Shown here: piece by piece, positions 33,131 through 41,110 of the stretch
How the letters are laid out: every line of letters starts with the position of its first letter
How positions within the stretch are numbered: the stretch's first letter is position 1
Assembly (NCBI GenBank): GCA_016213135.1
Contig: JACRBQ010000069.1
Coordinates: forward strand, 1-64,000
Source of the DNA: Chloroflexota bacterium
GTDB taxonomy: Bacteria > Chloroflexota > Anaerolineae > Anaerolineales > VGOW01
DNA: 64,000 bases
Direction of reading: 5' to 3'
Made by a program: the position numbers and the translations under genes
The notes under the pieces: generated by a model
Databases searched by the model: none
What the model saw: only the letters and a program-made list of their open reading frames with translations
Told to the model about the DNA's origin: nothing

Positions 33131-33793
33131 TTACGGCTTCTTCGTCGCCGAGGGCTTGGGCGTGCGGGTGGGCGTCACCGGAGTCCCGGTCAGGCTGTTG
33201 TATGGAATCTTGATCACCTCGCCCACTTGTATGCTGTTGGCGTCGGTGATGCCGTTGATGACCATCACGTCGCTCAGGCGCGCGCCGAACCGCTCGGCAA
33301 TCACACTCAGCACATCGCTGGCCCGGATGGTATAGGTGATGATCGTGCCGGGGCGCAGGCCGGTGGGGAGGGCGGTGGCCGTGGGCGCGGTGTACGTGTA
33401 TCCCGGCGGCGGGATGATGATGGTTTGCCCCACCGACAGGAAGCCTGAGATGGGGTTGTTCTGCGACTCGTTATAAGCTACCAACGCGTCCGCGTCTACA
33501 CTGAAGTTTGCGGCGATACCAATAAGCGTGTCGCCGCTGACCACCGTGTAAGTGATGGAGGTGGAGCGCGTGGGCGTGGGCGTCACGGTGGGTGTGTCGC
33601 TCGGCACGTACAGTGTGGATGTGGGGATGATGGGCGTGGGCGTGAAAGTGGCCGTGGGGGTCCGGGTGGGGAACAGCGCCCACGCCCCGCTCGATAGTTG
33701 CATCAACCCGTAAGCCAGCCCGCCCACTACCAACAGGATGAGCAGTATGGCCATGCCTCGCCAAAAGAATACAGCTCGTTTTCGTTGAACCAT
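33131..33793 (-). CDS. LysM-domain membrane-anchored protein
   Basis: A 220-residue protein: a short basic N-terminus, one membrane segment (FFWRGMAILLILLVVGGLAYGLMQL), a Thr/Pro-rich linker, then two LysM domains at about residues 82-130 (YTVVSGDTLIGIAANFSVDADALVAYN) and 155-200 (YTIRASDVLSVIAERFGARLSDVMVIN), and a Thr/Pro/Lys tail. LysM binds peptidoglycan or related N-acetylglucosamine polymers, so the protein is probably a cell-wall-binding outer-face protein. Confidence 0.88.
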   Translation of the reverse strand: MVQRKRAVFFWRGMAILLILLVVGGLAYGLMQLSSGAWALFPTRTPTATFTPTPIIPTSTLYVPSDTPTVTPTPTRSTSITYTVVSGDTLIGIAANFSVDADALVAYNESQNNPISGFLSVGQTIIIPPPGYTYTAPTATALPTGLRPGTIITYTIRASDVLSVIAERFGARLSDVMVINGITDANSIQVGEVIKIPYNSLTGTPVTPTRTPKPSATKKP

Positions 33794-33875
33794 TGTTTAC
33801 CTCCGGTTGTCCTACACAACCAAATATCTCACGGAATTTGTCTTCCGGCAACTGGAGGTCAACCCCGCCCTGGGC

Positions 33876-33881
33876 TATACT
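33876..33881 (+). promoter_or_regulatory. -10 box of a leaderless mRNA (methyltransferase)
   Basis: TATACT followed by 7 nt (CCGCCCC) and then ATG at 33889. It fixes the start and rules out the longer upstream frame. Confidence 0.6.
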
Positions 33882-33888
33882 CCGCCCC

Positions 33889-34668
33889 ATGACTCACACC
33901 CACGCCGTGCAAGTTCGCAACTCGTTCGGCCCCAACGCCGAAAAGTACGCCCGCAGCGCCGCGTTCGCCGGCAGCCCCAGCCTCAACCGCCTGTTGGAGG
34001 TGGTGGCCCCGCAGCCGCACTGGGTGGCGCTGGATGTTGCCACGGGCGGCGGCCACTGCGCGCTGGCCCTGGCCGGACGCGTGGGCCGGGTGGTGGCTAC
34101 GGATATCACGCCGGAAATGCTCACCGCCGCCCGGGCGATGATCGGCGGCCACGGGGGGGCGCATGTGTGCTTCGGTGAGGCCGATGCCCACGCCCTGCCG
34201 TTTGCCTCCGGGGCGTTCGACCTGGTCACCTGCCGCATCGCCCCGCACCACTTCCCCGACGTGGCCGCCTTTGTGCGCGAGTGCGCCCGCGCCGCCCGCC
34301 CCGGCGGCACGGTGGCGGTCATCGACAACATTGCCCCCGGCGACGGTTTCACGGTGCGCTACCTCAACGCCTTTGAGAAGCTGCGCGACCCCAGCCACCA
34401 CTGGATGTATCCGGCGCGGCGCTGGGGAGATTTTTTTGCCCAGGCCGGGCTGCGGGTGACACACCTCGAAACATTCCGCAAGGCGCACGACTTCGGCGAT
34501 TATTGCGAGCGGATGGCGGTACCGCCGCGCACCCGCGACCGATTGCGGGCGATGCTGGTGCAGGCCCCGGCCGGCCCGGCAGCGGCGTTCGAGGTGTTTG
34601 AAAAGGTCGGGCAGTTGCACTTCCATCTGGCAGAGGTTCTCATTGTAGGGGTGGCCAAAGAGGCATAG
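33889..34668 (+). CDS. Class I SAM-dependent methyltransferase
   Basis: A 259-residue small-molecule-type methyltransferase. Motif I is VALDVATGGGHCALALAGRVGRVVATDITPEML, then ADAHALPFASGAFDLVTCRIAPHHFPDVAAFVRECARAARPGGTVAVID, as in UbiE/MenG-like enzymes. The start at 33889 follows the leaderless -10 box. The substrate is unknown and the neighbours (LysM, miaB) give no clue. Confidence 0.82.
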   Translation: MTHTHAVQVRNSFGPNAEKYARSAAFAGSPSLNRLLEVVAPQPHWVALDVATGGGHCALALAGRVGRVVATDITPEMLTAARAMIGGHGGAHVCFGEADAHALPFASGAFDLVTCRIAPHHFPDVAAFVRECARAARPGGTVAVIDNIAPGDGFTVRYLNAFEKLRDPSHHWMYPARRWGDFFAQAGLRVTHLETFRKAHDFGDYCERMAVPPRTRDRLRAMLVQAPAGPAAAFEVFEKVGQLHFHLAEVLIVGVAKEA

Positions 34669-34717
34669 AAGAGACGTTCCGAAATCTTCGGGTACAATGG
34701 AACATCGAACGACCTGC

Positions 34718-34745
34718 CAGGGCATGAGAAATAATTCATGCCCTG
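34718..34745 (+). other. Hairpin in the miaB leader
   Basis: CAGGGCATGA and TCATGCCCTG form a 10-bp perfect stem with loop GAAATAAT. It lies between a TACAAT (34693-34698) and the likely miaB start at 34787. There is no U-tract, so it is not a plain terminator; it could be a regulatory or stability element. Confidence 0.5.
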
Positions 34746-34786
34746 TGCCTTCCATAATAACTCCCTTGAAGAAAGATCGCCGAGTA

Positions 34787-36160
34787 GTGAAATCTTATTT
34801 CATCCAAACGTGGGGCTGCCAAATGAACACCGCTGATTCGCAGCGGGTGGCCTCGGCCCTGGAGAACCTGGGCTACGCCCCGGCGGCGCAGATAGACGCC
34901 GCCGACGTGATTGTGCTGAATACTTGTGTGGTGCGCCAACAGGCGGAGGACTCTGCCGTGGGACGCCTGACGGCGCTGGCCCCGCTCAAAGAGAAAAACC
35001 CGAACGTGGTCATCAATCTCATGGGCTGCATGGTCGGGGTAAAAGGCGGCGAACGCCTGCGAAAAACCTTCCCCTTGGTGGATGTGTTTTCGCCGCCTTC
35101 GGAGCCGGGGCCGCTGGTGAAGCTGCTGGCCGAGCGCGAGGGTTTGTCGCTGATGGAAGCCGAGACGGCGCGCCGCTTTGCGCTGCAAGATGAACTGACG
35201 ACGGTGCTCAACCCGCAGGCCGGCGCCTTCTCGCTGCCCTTGGCCGAAACCGGCAAGCTGGTGTCGGCGCACGTGCCGGTGGTGTTTGGCTGCTCGCACG
35301 CCTGCACCTTCTGCATCATCCCCTTCCGGCGCGGAGTGGAACGTTCGCGCCCGGTGGGCGAGATTGCCGCCGAGGTGCGCGCGCTGGTGGCGCAGGGCGT
35401 AAGGGAGGTGACGCTGCTGGGGCAGATCGTGGATCGCTACGGCAAGGATGTTCCCGACGGCCCGGACCTCACCGCCCTGCTCCGGGTGATCAACGATATC
35501 GAAGGGCTGGAGCGCATCCGCTTTTTGACCTCCCATCCGAGCTACATGACGGATGAGCTGCTGCATGCGGTGGCCGAATTGCCCAAAGTGTGCGAGCACA
35601 TTGAAGTGCCGGTGCAGGCCGGGCACGACGAAGTGCTGGCGGCCATGAAGCGCGGCTACACGGTCGACGATTACCGGCGGCTGGTGGAGCGCATCCGGGC
35701 GCGGCTGCCTAATGCGTCCATTGCCACGGATATCATCGTGGGCTTCCCCGGTGAAACCGAGGCCCACTTTCAGCACACGCACGACTTGCTGGCCGAACTG
35801 AAGCTGGATGTCGCCCATCTGGCCCGCTACTCCTCCCGCCCCGGCACGGTGGCCGAGCGCCGCATGGCAGACGATGTGCCGGAGGATGAAAAGTTGCAAC
35901 GGCTCAAACTGCTGGATGAGTTGCAGGCCGGCATTGTGGGCGAGATCAACTGCCGGCTGTTGGGGCAAACGACGGAGATATTGGTCGAAGAGAATCACAA
36001 AGGAAAGTGGAAGGGCCGCACGCGCACCAACAAGATCGTTTTCTTTGAAGACGAGGCAGATTGGAAAGGGCGACTGGCGCGGGTGGTCATTCAAAAGACC
36101 AGCCCGTGGAGCATGCAGGGCACGCCGGCAGCACAATCAAAACCCCCCGTTCGCAGATGA
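34787..36160 (+). CDS. miaB: tRNA-2-methylthio-N6-dimethylallyladenosine synthase (MiaB family)
   Basis: Radical-SAM methylthiotransferase that modifies A37 of tRNAs. From GTG 34787 the protein is 457 residues. The N-terminal Fe-S domain has FIQTWGCQMNTADSQRV (Cys11), VLNTCVVRQQAED and NLMGCMV; the radical-SAM motif is CSHACTFC; the C-terminal TRAM domain includes EILVEENHKGKWKGRTRTN. A longer frame from 34697 is possible but overlaps the -10 box and hairpin. Its last codons lie in the downstream terminator. Confidence 0.9.
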   Translation: MKSYFIQTWGCQMNTADSQRVASALENLGYAPAAQIDAADVIVLNTCVVRQQAEDSAVGRLTALAPLKEKNPNVVINLMGCMVGVKGGERLRKTFPLVDVFSPPSEPGPLVKLLAEREGLSLMEAETARRFALQDELTTVLNPQAGAFSLPLAETGKLVSAHVPVVFGCSHACTFCIIPFRRGVERSRPVGEIAAEVRALVAQGVREVTLLGQIVDRYGKDVPDGPDLTALLRVINDIEGLERIRFLTSHPSYMTDELLHAVAELPKVCEHIEVPVQAGHDEVLAAMKRGYTVDDYRRLVERIRARLPNASIATDIIVGFPGETEAHFQHTHDLLAELKLDVAHLARYSSRPGTVAERRMADDVPEDEKLQRLKLLDELQAGIVGEINCRLLGQTTEILVEENHKGKWKGRTRTNKIVFFEDEADWKGRLARVVIQKTSPWSMQGTPAAQSKPPVRR

Positions 36161-36176
36161 ACGGGGGGTTTGTTTT
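36141..36176 (+). terminator. Terminator of miaB
   Basis: AACCCCCCGTTC pairs with GAACGGGGGGTT (12 bp, 6-nt loop), followed by TGTTTTT. The miaB stop codon TGA is inside the hairpin. Confidence 0.85.
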
Positions 36177-36213
36177 TGACACATCTCACACCCCCTTCAG
36201 CCGCAAGGCCGAC

Positions 36214-37095
36214 TCACCCAGCCGCGCCTTCCAGCGGATACACGGCCAACGGCAGGTCCTTGCCTTTAGCCTCCACTTCGCGCATGGGGCCAAAACGAAA
36301 CGCCTCGGCCAGCGAGCCGTGGATGGCCTGCGAGGCCAGCACTTCGGCAGGCCCGGCATTGCCCTCGATTCGCTTGGCCGTGTTCACCGTGTCGCCGATC
36401 ACATCATAGAATTTCACTTCGGCGCTGCCCAGCAGGTCGCGCCCCAGCAACCATTCGGAATACATTTTGAGCCGCGCCGAAGTTTGCCGCAAAAGGTCGA
36501 GATAGCGCTGAGCCGTAAGGCTGGAGAGGCCCAGGCTCAGGCCCAGCAGCAGCGTAGCCAGAGACACAAACTGATGGCTGCTATCGGCAAAGAACGCGCC
36601 CCACGAGGTGGTCTGCACGGGGTTGGTCGCCATTTCATACAACGTGTACATCACCAGCAAAATGCCCGCTCGAACCACGTCCTCGAGCACGCGGAGGGTC
36701 GAAGCCAACCAGCCAAACCGGTCGCCCCGGAACGATTGCAACGCGCCGATGACGAGAGCAAATCCCCAATAAGCCAGGTGGTGCGGGGCCGAAAAGAAAC
36801 GCGGCCCTTCGATGGCGGCTTCGATGACCGTATACACCGCCGGGCCAATGAGGTTGCCGATGAAGCGCCGCGGGTGCGCCGTGGTTTGCCAACGGCTGAG
36901 CCAGTAGGCCTGCACCACGCTTACCAGCAAAATGGTGTACGGGTCTGGCGCGCGAACATAGCCGGCGAGGCCTTCGCGCAGCACTTCAAACAATATGTTG
37001 GCGATGGGGAACTGCGCCGAGTTGCCGAACAGCTCCAGCCAAAAGCGCGTGCGCGGGGAACCTGTGAGTCGGATGTCGATAAGTTGAACGGTCAT
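36214..37095 (-). CDS. Membrane protein with a truncated class III adenylate/guanylate cyclase domain
   Basis: A 293-residue protein with about five hydrophobic segments in residues 45-200. A normal class III cyclase domain would follow, but only its C-terminal third is present: FYDVIGDTVNTAKRIEGNAGPAEVLASQAIHGSLAEAF...EAKGKDLPLAVYPLEG. The metal-binding FADIRGFT and GDGxMAVF parts are absent. KMYSEWLLGRDLLG joins directly to SAEVKFYDVIGD. It is therefore likely an internally deleted or pseudo-cyclase. ATG 37095 is chosen. Confidence 0.7.
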   Translation of the reverse strand: MTVQLIDIRLTGSPRTRFWLELFGNSAQFPIANILFEVLREGLAGYVRAPDPYTILLVSVVQAYWLSRWQTTAHPRRFIGNLIGPAVYTVIEAAIEGPRFFSAPHHLAYWGFALVIGALQSFRGDRFGWLASTLRVLEDVVRAGILLVMYTLYEMATNPVQTTSWGAFFADSSHQFVSLATLLLGLSLGLSSLTAQRYLDLLRQTSARLKMYSEWLLGRDLLGSAEVKFYDVIGDTVNTAKRIEGNAGPAEVLASQAIHGSLAEAFRFGPMREVEAKGKDLPLAVYPLEGAAG

Positions 37096-37412
37096 GCGAG
37101 CCTCGATGTTGAACGGGCGGTCATGGTGAAAACTTCTGGCGCGCAACGGCCTGTGCGTAAGTCCGGTAGCTTAGAGCCGATTCCCAATTAATAGATGGCG
37201 CGAGGTTGGGGTGAAGGATTCGCCGCGCGGATTCTTGTGGCTTTGGGTGCCGGAGGCGAATGCTTCGCCCGTACATCGAAGAGAAATCTGCTGTAGCCAA
37301 CGCGCAAGCCCGGCTAATTATACCTTTCGCCCGTGTCTTCTCAGAATTATGGGGCGAACGGGTGAGCGGCGCACCCGTTCGTTCAATCGGTTTCCGGTAC
37401 AATTGCGCAACG
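37096..37412. other. Intergenic region between cyclase-like and GT39-like genes
   Basis: 317 bases without a convincing gene. It holds two palindromes: GGCGAATGCTTCGCC at 37255-37269, and GAACGGGTG/CACCCGTTC at 37356-37380. The GT39 -10 box is at its right end. A leftward TATAAT at 37322-37317 could serve the cyclase-like gene with a long leader. Confidence 0.5.
37398..37403 (+). promoter_or_regulatory. -10 box close to the GT39-like start
   Basis: TACAAT followed by 9 nt and ATG at 37413, so the mRNA would be leaderless or nearly so. Confidence 0.45.
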
Positions 37413-39467
37413 ATGCGCCGCGCCCTTTCCCGACCCGCCCTGTTCGTCGTCGCCGTGACGCTGCTGGGAACCTTCCTGCGCTACCATCGCCTCTCGTCGC
37501 TGGCCCCCGAGGCATGGTTCGACGAAGTATGGTTTGCGCTGCGCGCCCGCGAAATGCTGGCCGCGCCGCACTTCGCGGTCTTCTATCGCACCGCATGGGG
37601 CGGCGGCAACTCGCTCATGGTATATTTCACGGCGCTGGCGCAGTGGTTCGGCTTCACCGGCATCTCATCGTCGCGCCTCCCCTCCGCCGCCCTCGGCGCG
37701 CTGGCCGCGCCGCTGGCCTACGCCTGCTTTTGCGAAATGTTTCGCCGCACGGATTTTCCGGAGCGGGTCTATCGCTGGATCGCGGCCCTGGCCGCGCTCA
37801 TCGCCTCCTACCTCCTCTACTGGGTCATCGTGAGCCGCGTGGGCACCGAACCCAGTCTGGCTCCTGCGGCCACGTTGTTCTGCGTGTGGCAACTGTACCG
37901 CGCCGAACGATTGTTGCAACTGCCCCCGGCGGATAGAAAGAACAGCCCACTCGCTGCGCTCGCCGCGCTCACTCCCTCATCCGCCCTCAGCTTTGTTCTC
38001 GTTGGACTCGTGGCCGCCATCGCCCAGTACAACGGCCCCCACGCCCGGTTCGTACTGCCGCTGCTGGGCCTCGTGGCGCTGCACCACGTCATCACCACCC
38101 CCGCCCCCCGGCGTGCGCCCATGGCCCTTGGGCTGGGCCTCGCCGCCGTGGTCGGCCTGTTGGTGATTGCGCCGCTGGCTCTCTTCTTCACCCGCGAACC
38201 GTACTGGTTGGTGGCCCGCGCCCAAATCACCGGGAACCGGGGCGCGCTCGCCCAACCCAATCTGCTGCTGGAAAACCTGCGCCTCGTGCTGGCCGCGCTC
38301 AACATCGAGGGCAGTTTCGACCCGCTCACCAACTATCCGGGCCTGCCCATGTTCGACGCGGCGCAATCGGCCGGTTTTTTTGTCGGCCACGCCTGGGCGC
38401 TGTGGCGCTTCCGGCGTTCGCCCGTGGCCCGCGAACTGCTGGGCTGGGAAGCGCTGATGATCGTGCCGAGTTGGCTCACCAGCGACCCGCCCAACTTTCA
38501 GCGCATGATCGGCGTGGGCGCGCCTGCCGCTGCGCTCATTGCCGTTGGTTGGGTGCTGGCCCTGCAATGGATCGCCCGCCGTTTACCGCCGCGCCCGGCC
38601 CGCGTGGGCGTTGGGCTGGCAGTGCTGGCCATTGCCTTCAGCCCGCTGTATCAAATGTACGTGCTGCTTGTGCGCTTCCCCCAATGGCCCAGTCTGCCGC
38701 TGGACTACCTCGCCGTGCCGGTGAAGACCGCGCGCGAACTCATCGCCCGCGCCGACGCCGGCGAGCGCGTATTCGTCTCGCGCAACCCCGAAGACGACGA
38801 CGTGATCTCGTTTGAATTTCTGTTCCCCGGCACGCCGGTGGGGCGGCTGGATTTTCGCCAATGCCTGCCGCTCGGCGATGGCCGCGCCGCGCGCAGCAAC
38901 TACCTCGTCCTCACCCGGCGCGACAGGCAATCCGTCTTGGCCCTGTACGACACCTACCCCGGCGCGCGCATCACCGAATATTATTTATGGCAGGATAGCG
39001 GCACGCTGATCGAAGTGCCGCCCCTCGCCAGTGGCCCCGTGGCCTCGCACCCCGGCCGGGCCGCCTTTGCCCCCGGCCTCACCTTCACCGGCCACGACTG
39101 GTCCGGGCCGGCAGTGCGAGCCGGGGAGAGTCTGTTCCTCACGCTTTACTGGAAAGTGGAAGTTGACCTGCGAACCGATTACACGTCGTTCCTCCACGTG
39201 GGCACGGGGCTGGGGGGCACACCGGTCGCTGCACAGAATGACCATGCGCCCTGCCAGGGTCTTTTTCTCACCTCACGTTGGCGGGCGGGCGATCTTATCC
39301 GCGATTCATTCGCCGTCACCATACCCCCCGATACCCCGCCCGGCGATTACCCCATCGTCACGGGTTGGTACACATATCCCTCCCTCACTCGCCTGAGTTT
39401 GCTCACCGCCAGCGATGCGCTGCCGGACAACAGGGCTATAATCGGCGTCGTCACCGTGACTCGTTAG
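37413..39467 (+). CDS. GT39-like membrane glycosyltransferase
   Basis: A 684-residue polytopic protein. The N-terminal FLRYHRLSSLAPEAWFDEVWFALRAREML is the first extracytoplasmic loop of ArnT/PMT-type lipid-linked sugar transferases (acidic pair Asp-Glu). About nine to ten further hydrophobic segments follow up to about residue 440. The C-terminal about 200 residues are soluble and extracellular, ending in a beta-sandwich-like part (GESLFLTLYWKVEVDLRTDYTSFLHVG). Acceptor and donor are unknown. A longer frame from 37260 runs through palindromes and is not preferred. Confidence 0.78.
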   Translation: MRRALSRPALFVVAVTLLGTFLRYHRLSSLAPEAWFDEVWFALRAREMLAAPHFAVFYRTAWGGGNSLMVYFTALAQWFGFTGISSSRLPSAALGALAAPLAYACFCEMFRRTDFPERVYRWIAALAALIASYLLYWVIVSRVGTEPSLAPAATLFCVWQLYRAERLLQLPPADRKNSPLAALAALTPSSALSFVLVGLVAAIAQYNGPHARFVLPLLGLVALHHVITTPAPRRAPMALGLGLAAVVGLLVIAPLALFFTREPYWLVARAQITGNRGALAQPNLLLENLRLVLAALNIEGSFDPLTNYPGLPMFDAAQSAGFFVGHAWALWRFRRSPVARELLGWEALMIVPSWLTSDPPNFQRMIGVGAPAAALIAVGWVLALQWIARRLPPRPARVGVGLAVLAIAFSPLYQMYVLLVRFPQWPSLPLDYLAVPVKTARELIARADAGERVFVSRNPEDDDVISFEFLFPGTPVGRLDFRQCLPLGDGRAARSNYLVLTRRDRQSVLALYDTYPGARITEYYLWQDSGTLIEVPPLASGPVASHPGRAAFAPGLTFTGHDWSGPAVRAGESLFLTLYWKVEVDLRTDYTSFLHVGTGLGGTPVAAQNDHAPCQGLFLTSRWRAGDLIRDSFAVTIPPDTPPGDYPIVTGWYTYPSLTRLSLLTASDALPDNRAIIGVVTVTR

Positions 39468-39492
39468 CTCGCTTCGTTGCGAAAGGCCTGCC

Positions 39493-40878
39493 ATGCCCCA
39501 AACTTTCAACTGCCCCAACTGCGGCGCGCCGCTGGACTACGCGGGCGGGTCGGACGCCACCATGCGCTGCCCCTACTGCAACAACTCGGTGATCGTGCCG
39601 GCGGAACTGCGCGGCCCGGGGCGCCCCGGCGTGAGTGCCGTGCCGCAAAGCTCGCGCATCAGCGACAGGGTAGAAGGCATGGCCGACGTGCGGCGGTTGT
39701 TGGAGAGCGGGAATAAAATCGAAGCCATCAAACGCTTCCGCGAAATCACCAACGTGGGCCTCAAAGAAGCCAAGGACGCGGTGGAGCGAATGGAACTGAC
39801 CGTGGGGCCGCCTCGCGCCGCAAACGTGTCGCTGCCGGACGCATCGGCCGGCCAGTCGTCTGCCGGCCGCGCGGTGACCGTCATATTCCTGGTCGGCGTG
39901 CTGTTCGTCGCAGGCATGGGGTTGGCGCTGTATCTTTTATTCGGCCAACTAGGGAACAACGTGAGCAGCATCCTGCCGCAAGACGTCGCCACTCCCGCGC
40001 CCACCGATACCGAGGTTCCCCCGACCGATACGCCCGAACCCACCCCCACCCCCGGCTTTGCCAGCCCGGCCCTCACCTTTGGCAGTGAGGGCATCGGCCC
40101 CGGCCTGTTCACCGACGCGCGGCACATTGGCCTGGACGGCGCGGGCAACATTTACGTGGGCGAATACAGCGGCGGGCGGGTGCAAGTGTTCGACCCGCAG
40201 GGCAAATTCAAAAACCAGTGGCACGCCACCGAGGGCAATAACATCCTCTTCAGCATGGCCGTGGCCCGCGATGGCACGGTGTACGCCGTGGTCAATGGAG
40301 GCATTCTGAAATTCAACGGGACCACGGGCGAGTCGCTGGGGGCGCTCGACTATCCCGCCGGGCAGGGGTTTCAGTCGGTGGCCGTCACCGCCGATGGCGG
40401 CTTGGCTGCTTCGTGGAACAAAGATTGGGCCGGCGGCATCTTCACCAACTTCAACGACAGTCAGGACGATTTTGTGTTTTTCGACCGCAACGGCAAAGTG
40501 ACTAACGTGATTGCCAAAGCCCTGAGCAGCGTGGGCAACGCCGAACTGGGCACGACGCTGACCGTGGACGCGCTGGGCAACATTTACGCCTACGGCGACC
40601 TCAACCGCGGCGTGTTCAAGTTCTCGCCGCAAGGCAAGTTTGTGGATCAGATCGGCAGCGCCAGCCAGGTGGGCAACCCCTACGCCCTTGCCGCCGACGG
40701 GCAAGGCCGCCTGTATGTTGCCACCTCGAACGGCATCGAAGTCTTCAGCCCGGACGGCGCGCACATTGACGTGATCCCCACCCGCGGCTCGGTGAGTGCC
40801 CTGGCCCTCGACGACCAAAACAATCTGTACATCGTAGCGCGCACGCAGGTCGTCAAATTTGTGCTGAACTCGCGGTAA
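39493..40878 (+). CDS. Zinc-ribbon / L7-L12-CTD-like / TM / NHL propeller protein
   Basis: A 461-residue protein with an unusual order. A zinc ribbon (C7, C10, C26, C29) is followed at about 62-101 by MADVRRLLESGNKIEAIKRFREITNVGLKEAKDAVERME, which matches the C-terminal helical domain of ribosomal protein L7/L12. A single membrane segment is at 127-150, then a Thr/Pro/Asp linker. The extracytoplasmic half has NHL-type repeats (GNIYVGEYSGGRVQVFDPQGKF; GNIYAYGDLNRGVFKFSPQGKF; GRLYVATSNGIEVFSPDG). A scaffold or signalling role is likely but not established. Confidence 0.78.
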   Translation: MPQTFNCPNCGAPLDYAGGSDATMRCPYCNNSVIVPAELRGPGRPGVSAVPQSSRISDRVEGMADVRRLLESGNKIEAIKRFREITNVGLKEAKDAVERMELTVGPPRAANVSLPDASAGQSSAGRAVTVIFLVGVLFVAGMGLALYLLFGQLGNNVSSILPQDVATPAPTDTEVPPTDTPEPTPTPGFASPALTFGSEGIGPGLFTDARHIGLDGAGNIYVGEYSGGRVQVFDPQGKFKNQWHATEGNNILFSMAVARDGTVYAVVNGGILKFNGTTGESLGALDYPAGQGFQSVAVTADGGLAASWNKDWAGGIFTNFNDSQDDFVFFDRNGKVTNVIAKALSSVGNAELGTTLTVDALGNIYAYGDLNRGVFKFSPQGKFVDQIGSASQVGNPYALAADGQGRLYVATSNGIEVFSPDGAHIDVIPTRGSVSALALDDQNNLYIVARTQVVKFVLNSR

Positions 40879-40895
40879 TCCTGCTGAGGATAAGC

Positions 40896-41000
40896 GCGGG
40901 GCGTTGATAAATGCTGATCTATCCGGCCAAACAGGAAGGGCGCAACCGCGTCGTCGCCCACGGCGCGAGCGCGCCCAGGCTTGCAAATCCGGCGCTGTGA
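40896..41000 (+). pseudogene. Fragment of a GGDEF (diguanylate cyclase) C-terminus
   Basis: The frame from ATG 40911 to TGA 40998 reads LIYPAKQEGRNRVVAHG..., which resembles the end of GGDEF domains (ALYxAKxxGRNRVV). Immediately upstream, in another frame, GTT GAT AAA gives VDK, the expected preceding residues, so one base seems lost at the junction. Nothing else of the domain is visible. Probably a remnant left in the gap after the propeller gene. Confidence 0.45.
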
Positions 41001-41042
41001 GTATCCCGCAACTCAACACGGGCCTCTCGCAAACAAAACGCC

Positions 41043-41078
41043 CCGGGCCGCAACGCGCTGTGAGGCGTTGCGGCCCGG
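41043..41078 (-). terminator. Terminator downstream of the lipoprotein gene at 41111
   Basis: CCGGGCCGCAACGC and GCGTTGCGGCCCGG form a 14-bp perfect stem with an 8-nt loop. In the leftward direction it is followed by GGCGTTTTGTTT. It serves the leftward gene ending at 41111. Confidence 0.75.
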
Positions 41079-41110
41079 AGTGAAAATTTGACCGGCGCGC
41101 GGCTACGCCG

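Noticed and set aside
33793-33888. Extended N-terminus of the methyltransferase
   Set aside because: The TATACT box at 33876 and the 7-nt spacing to ATG 33889 favour the shorter product, and the extra residues match nothing.
37260-37412. N-terminal extension of the GT39-like protein from 37260
   Set aside because: The extra residues are encoded by palindromes and promoter DNA, and the -10 box at 37398-37403 would lie inside the gene.
40879-41040. A structured small RNA in the gap after the propeller gene
   Set aside because: I compared it by eye with SRP, 6S, RNase P and tmRNA cores and saw none. The first part is better explained by a GGDEF tail, the last part by a terminator.
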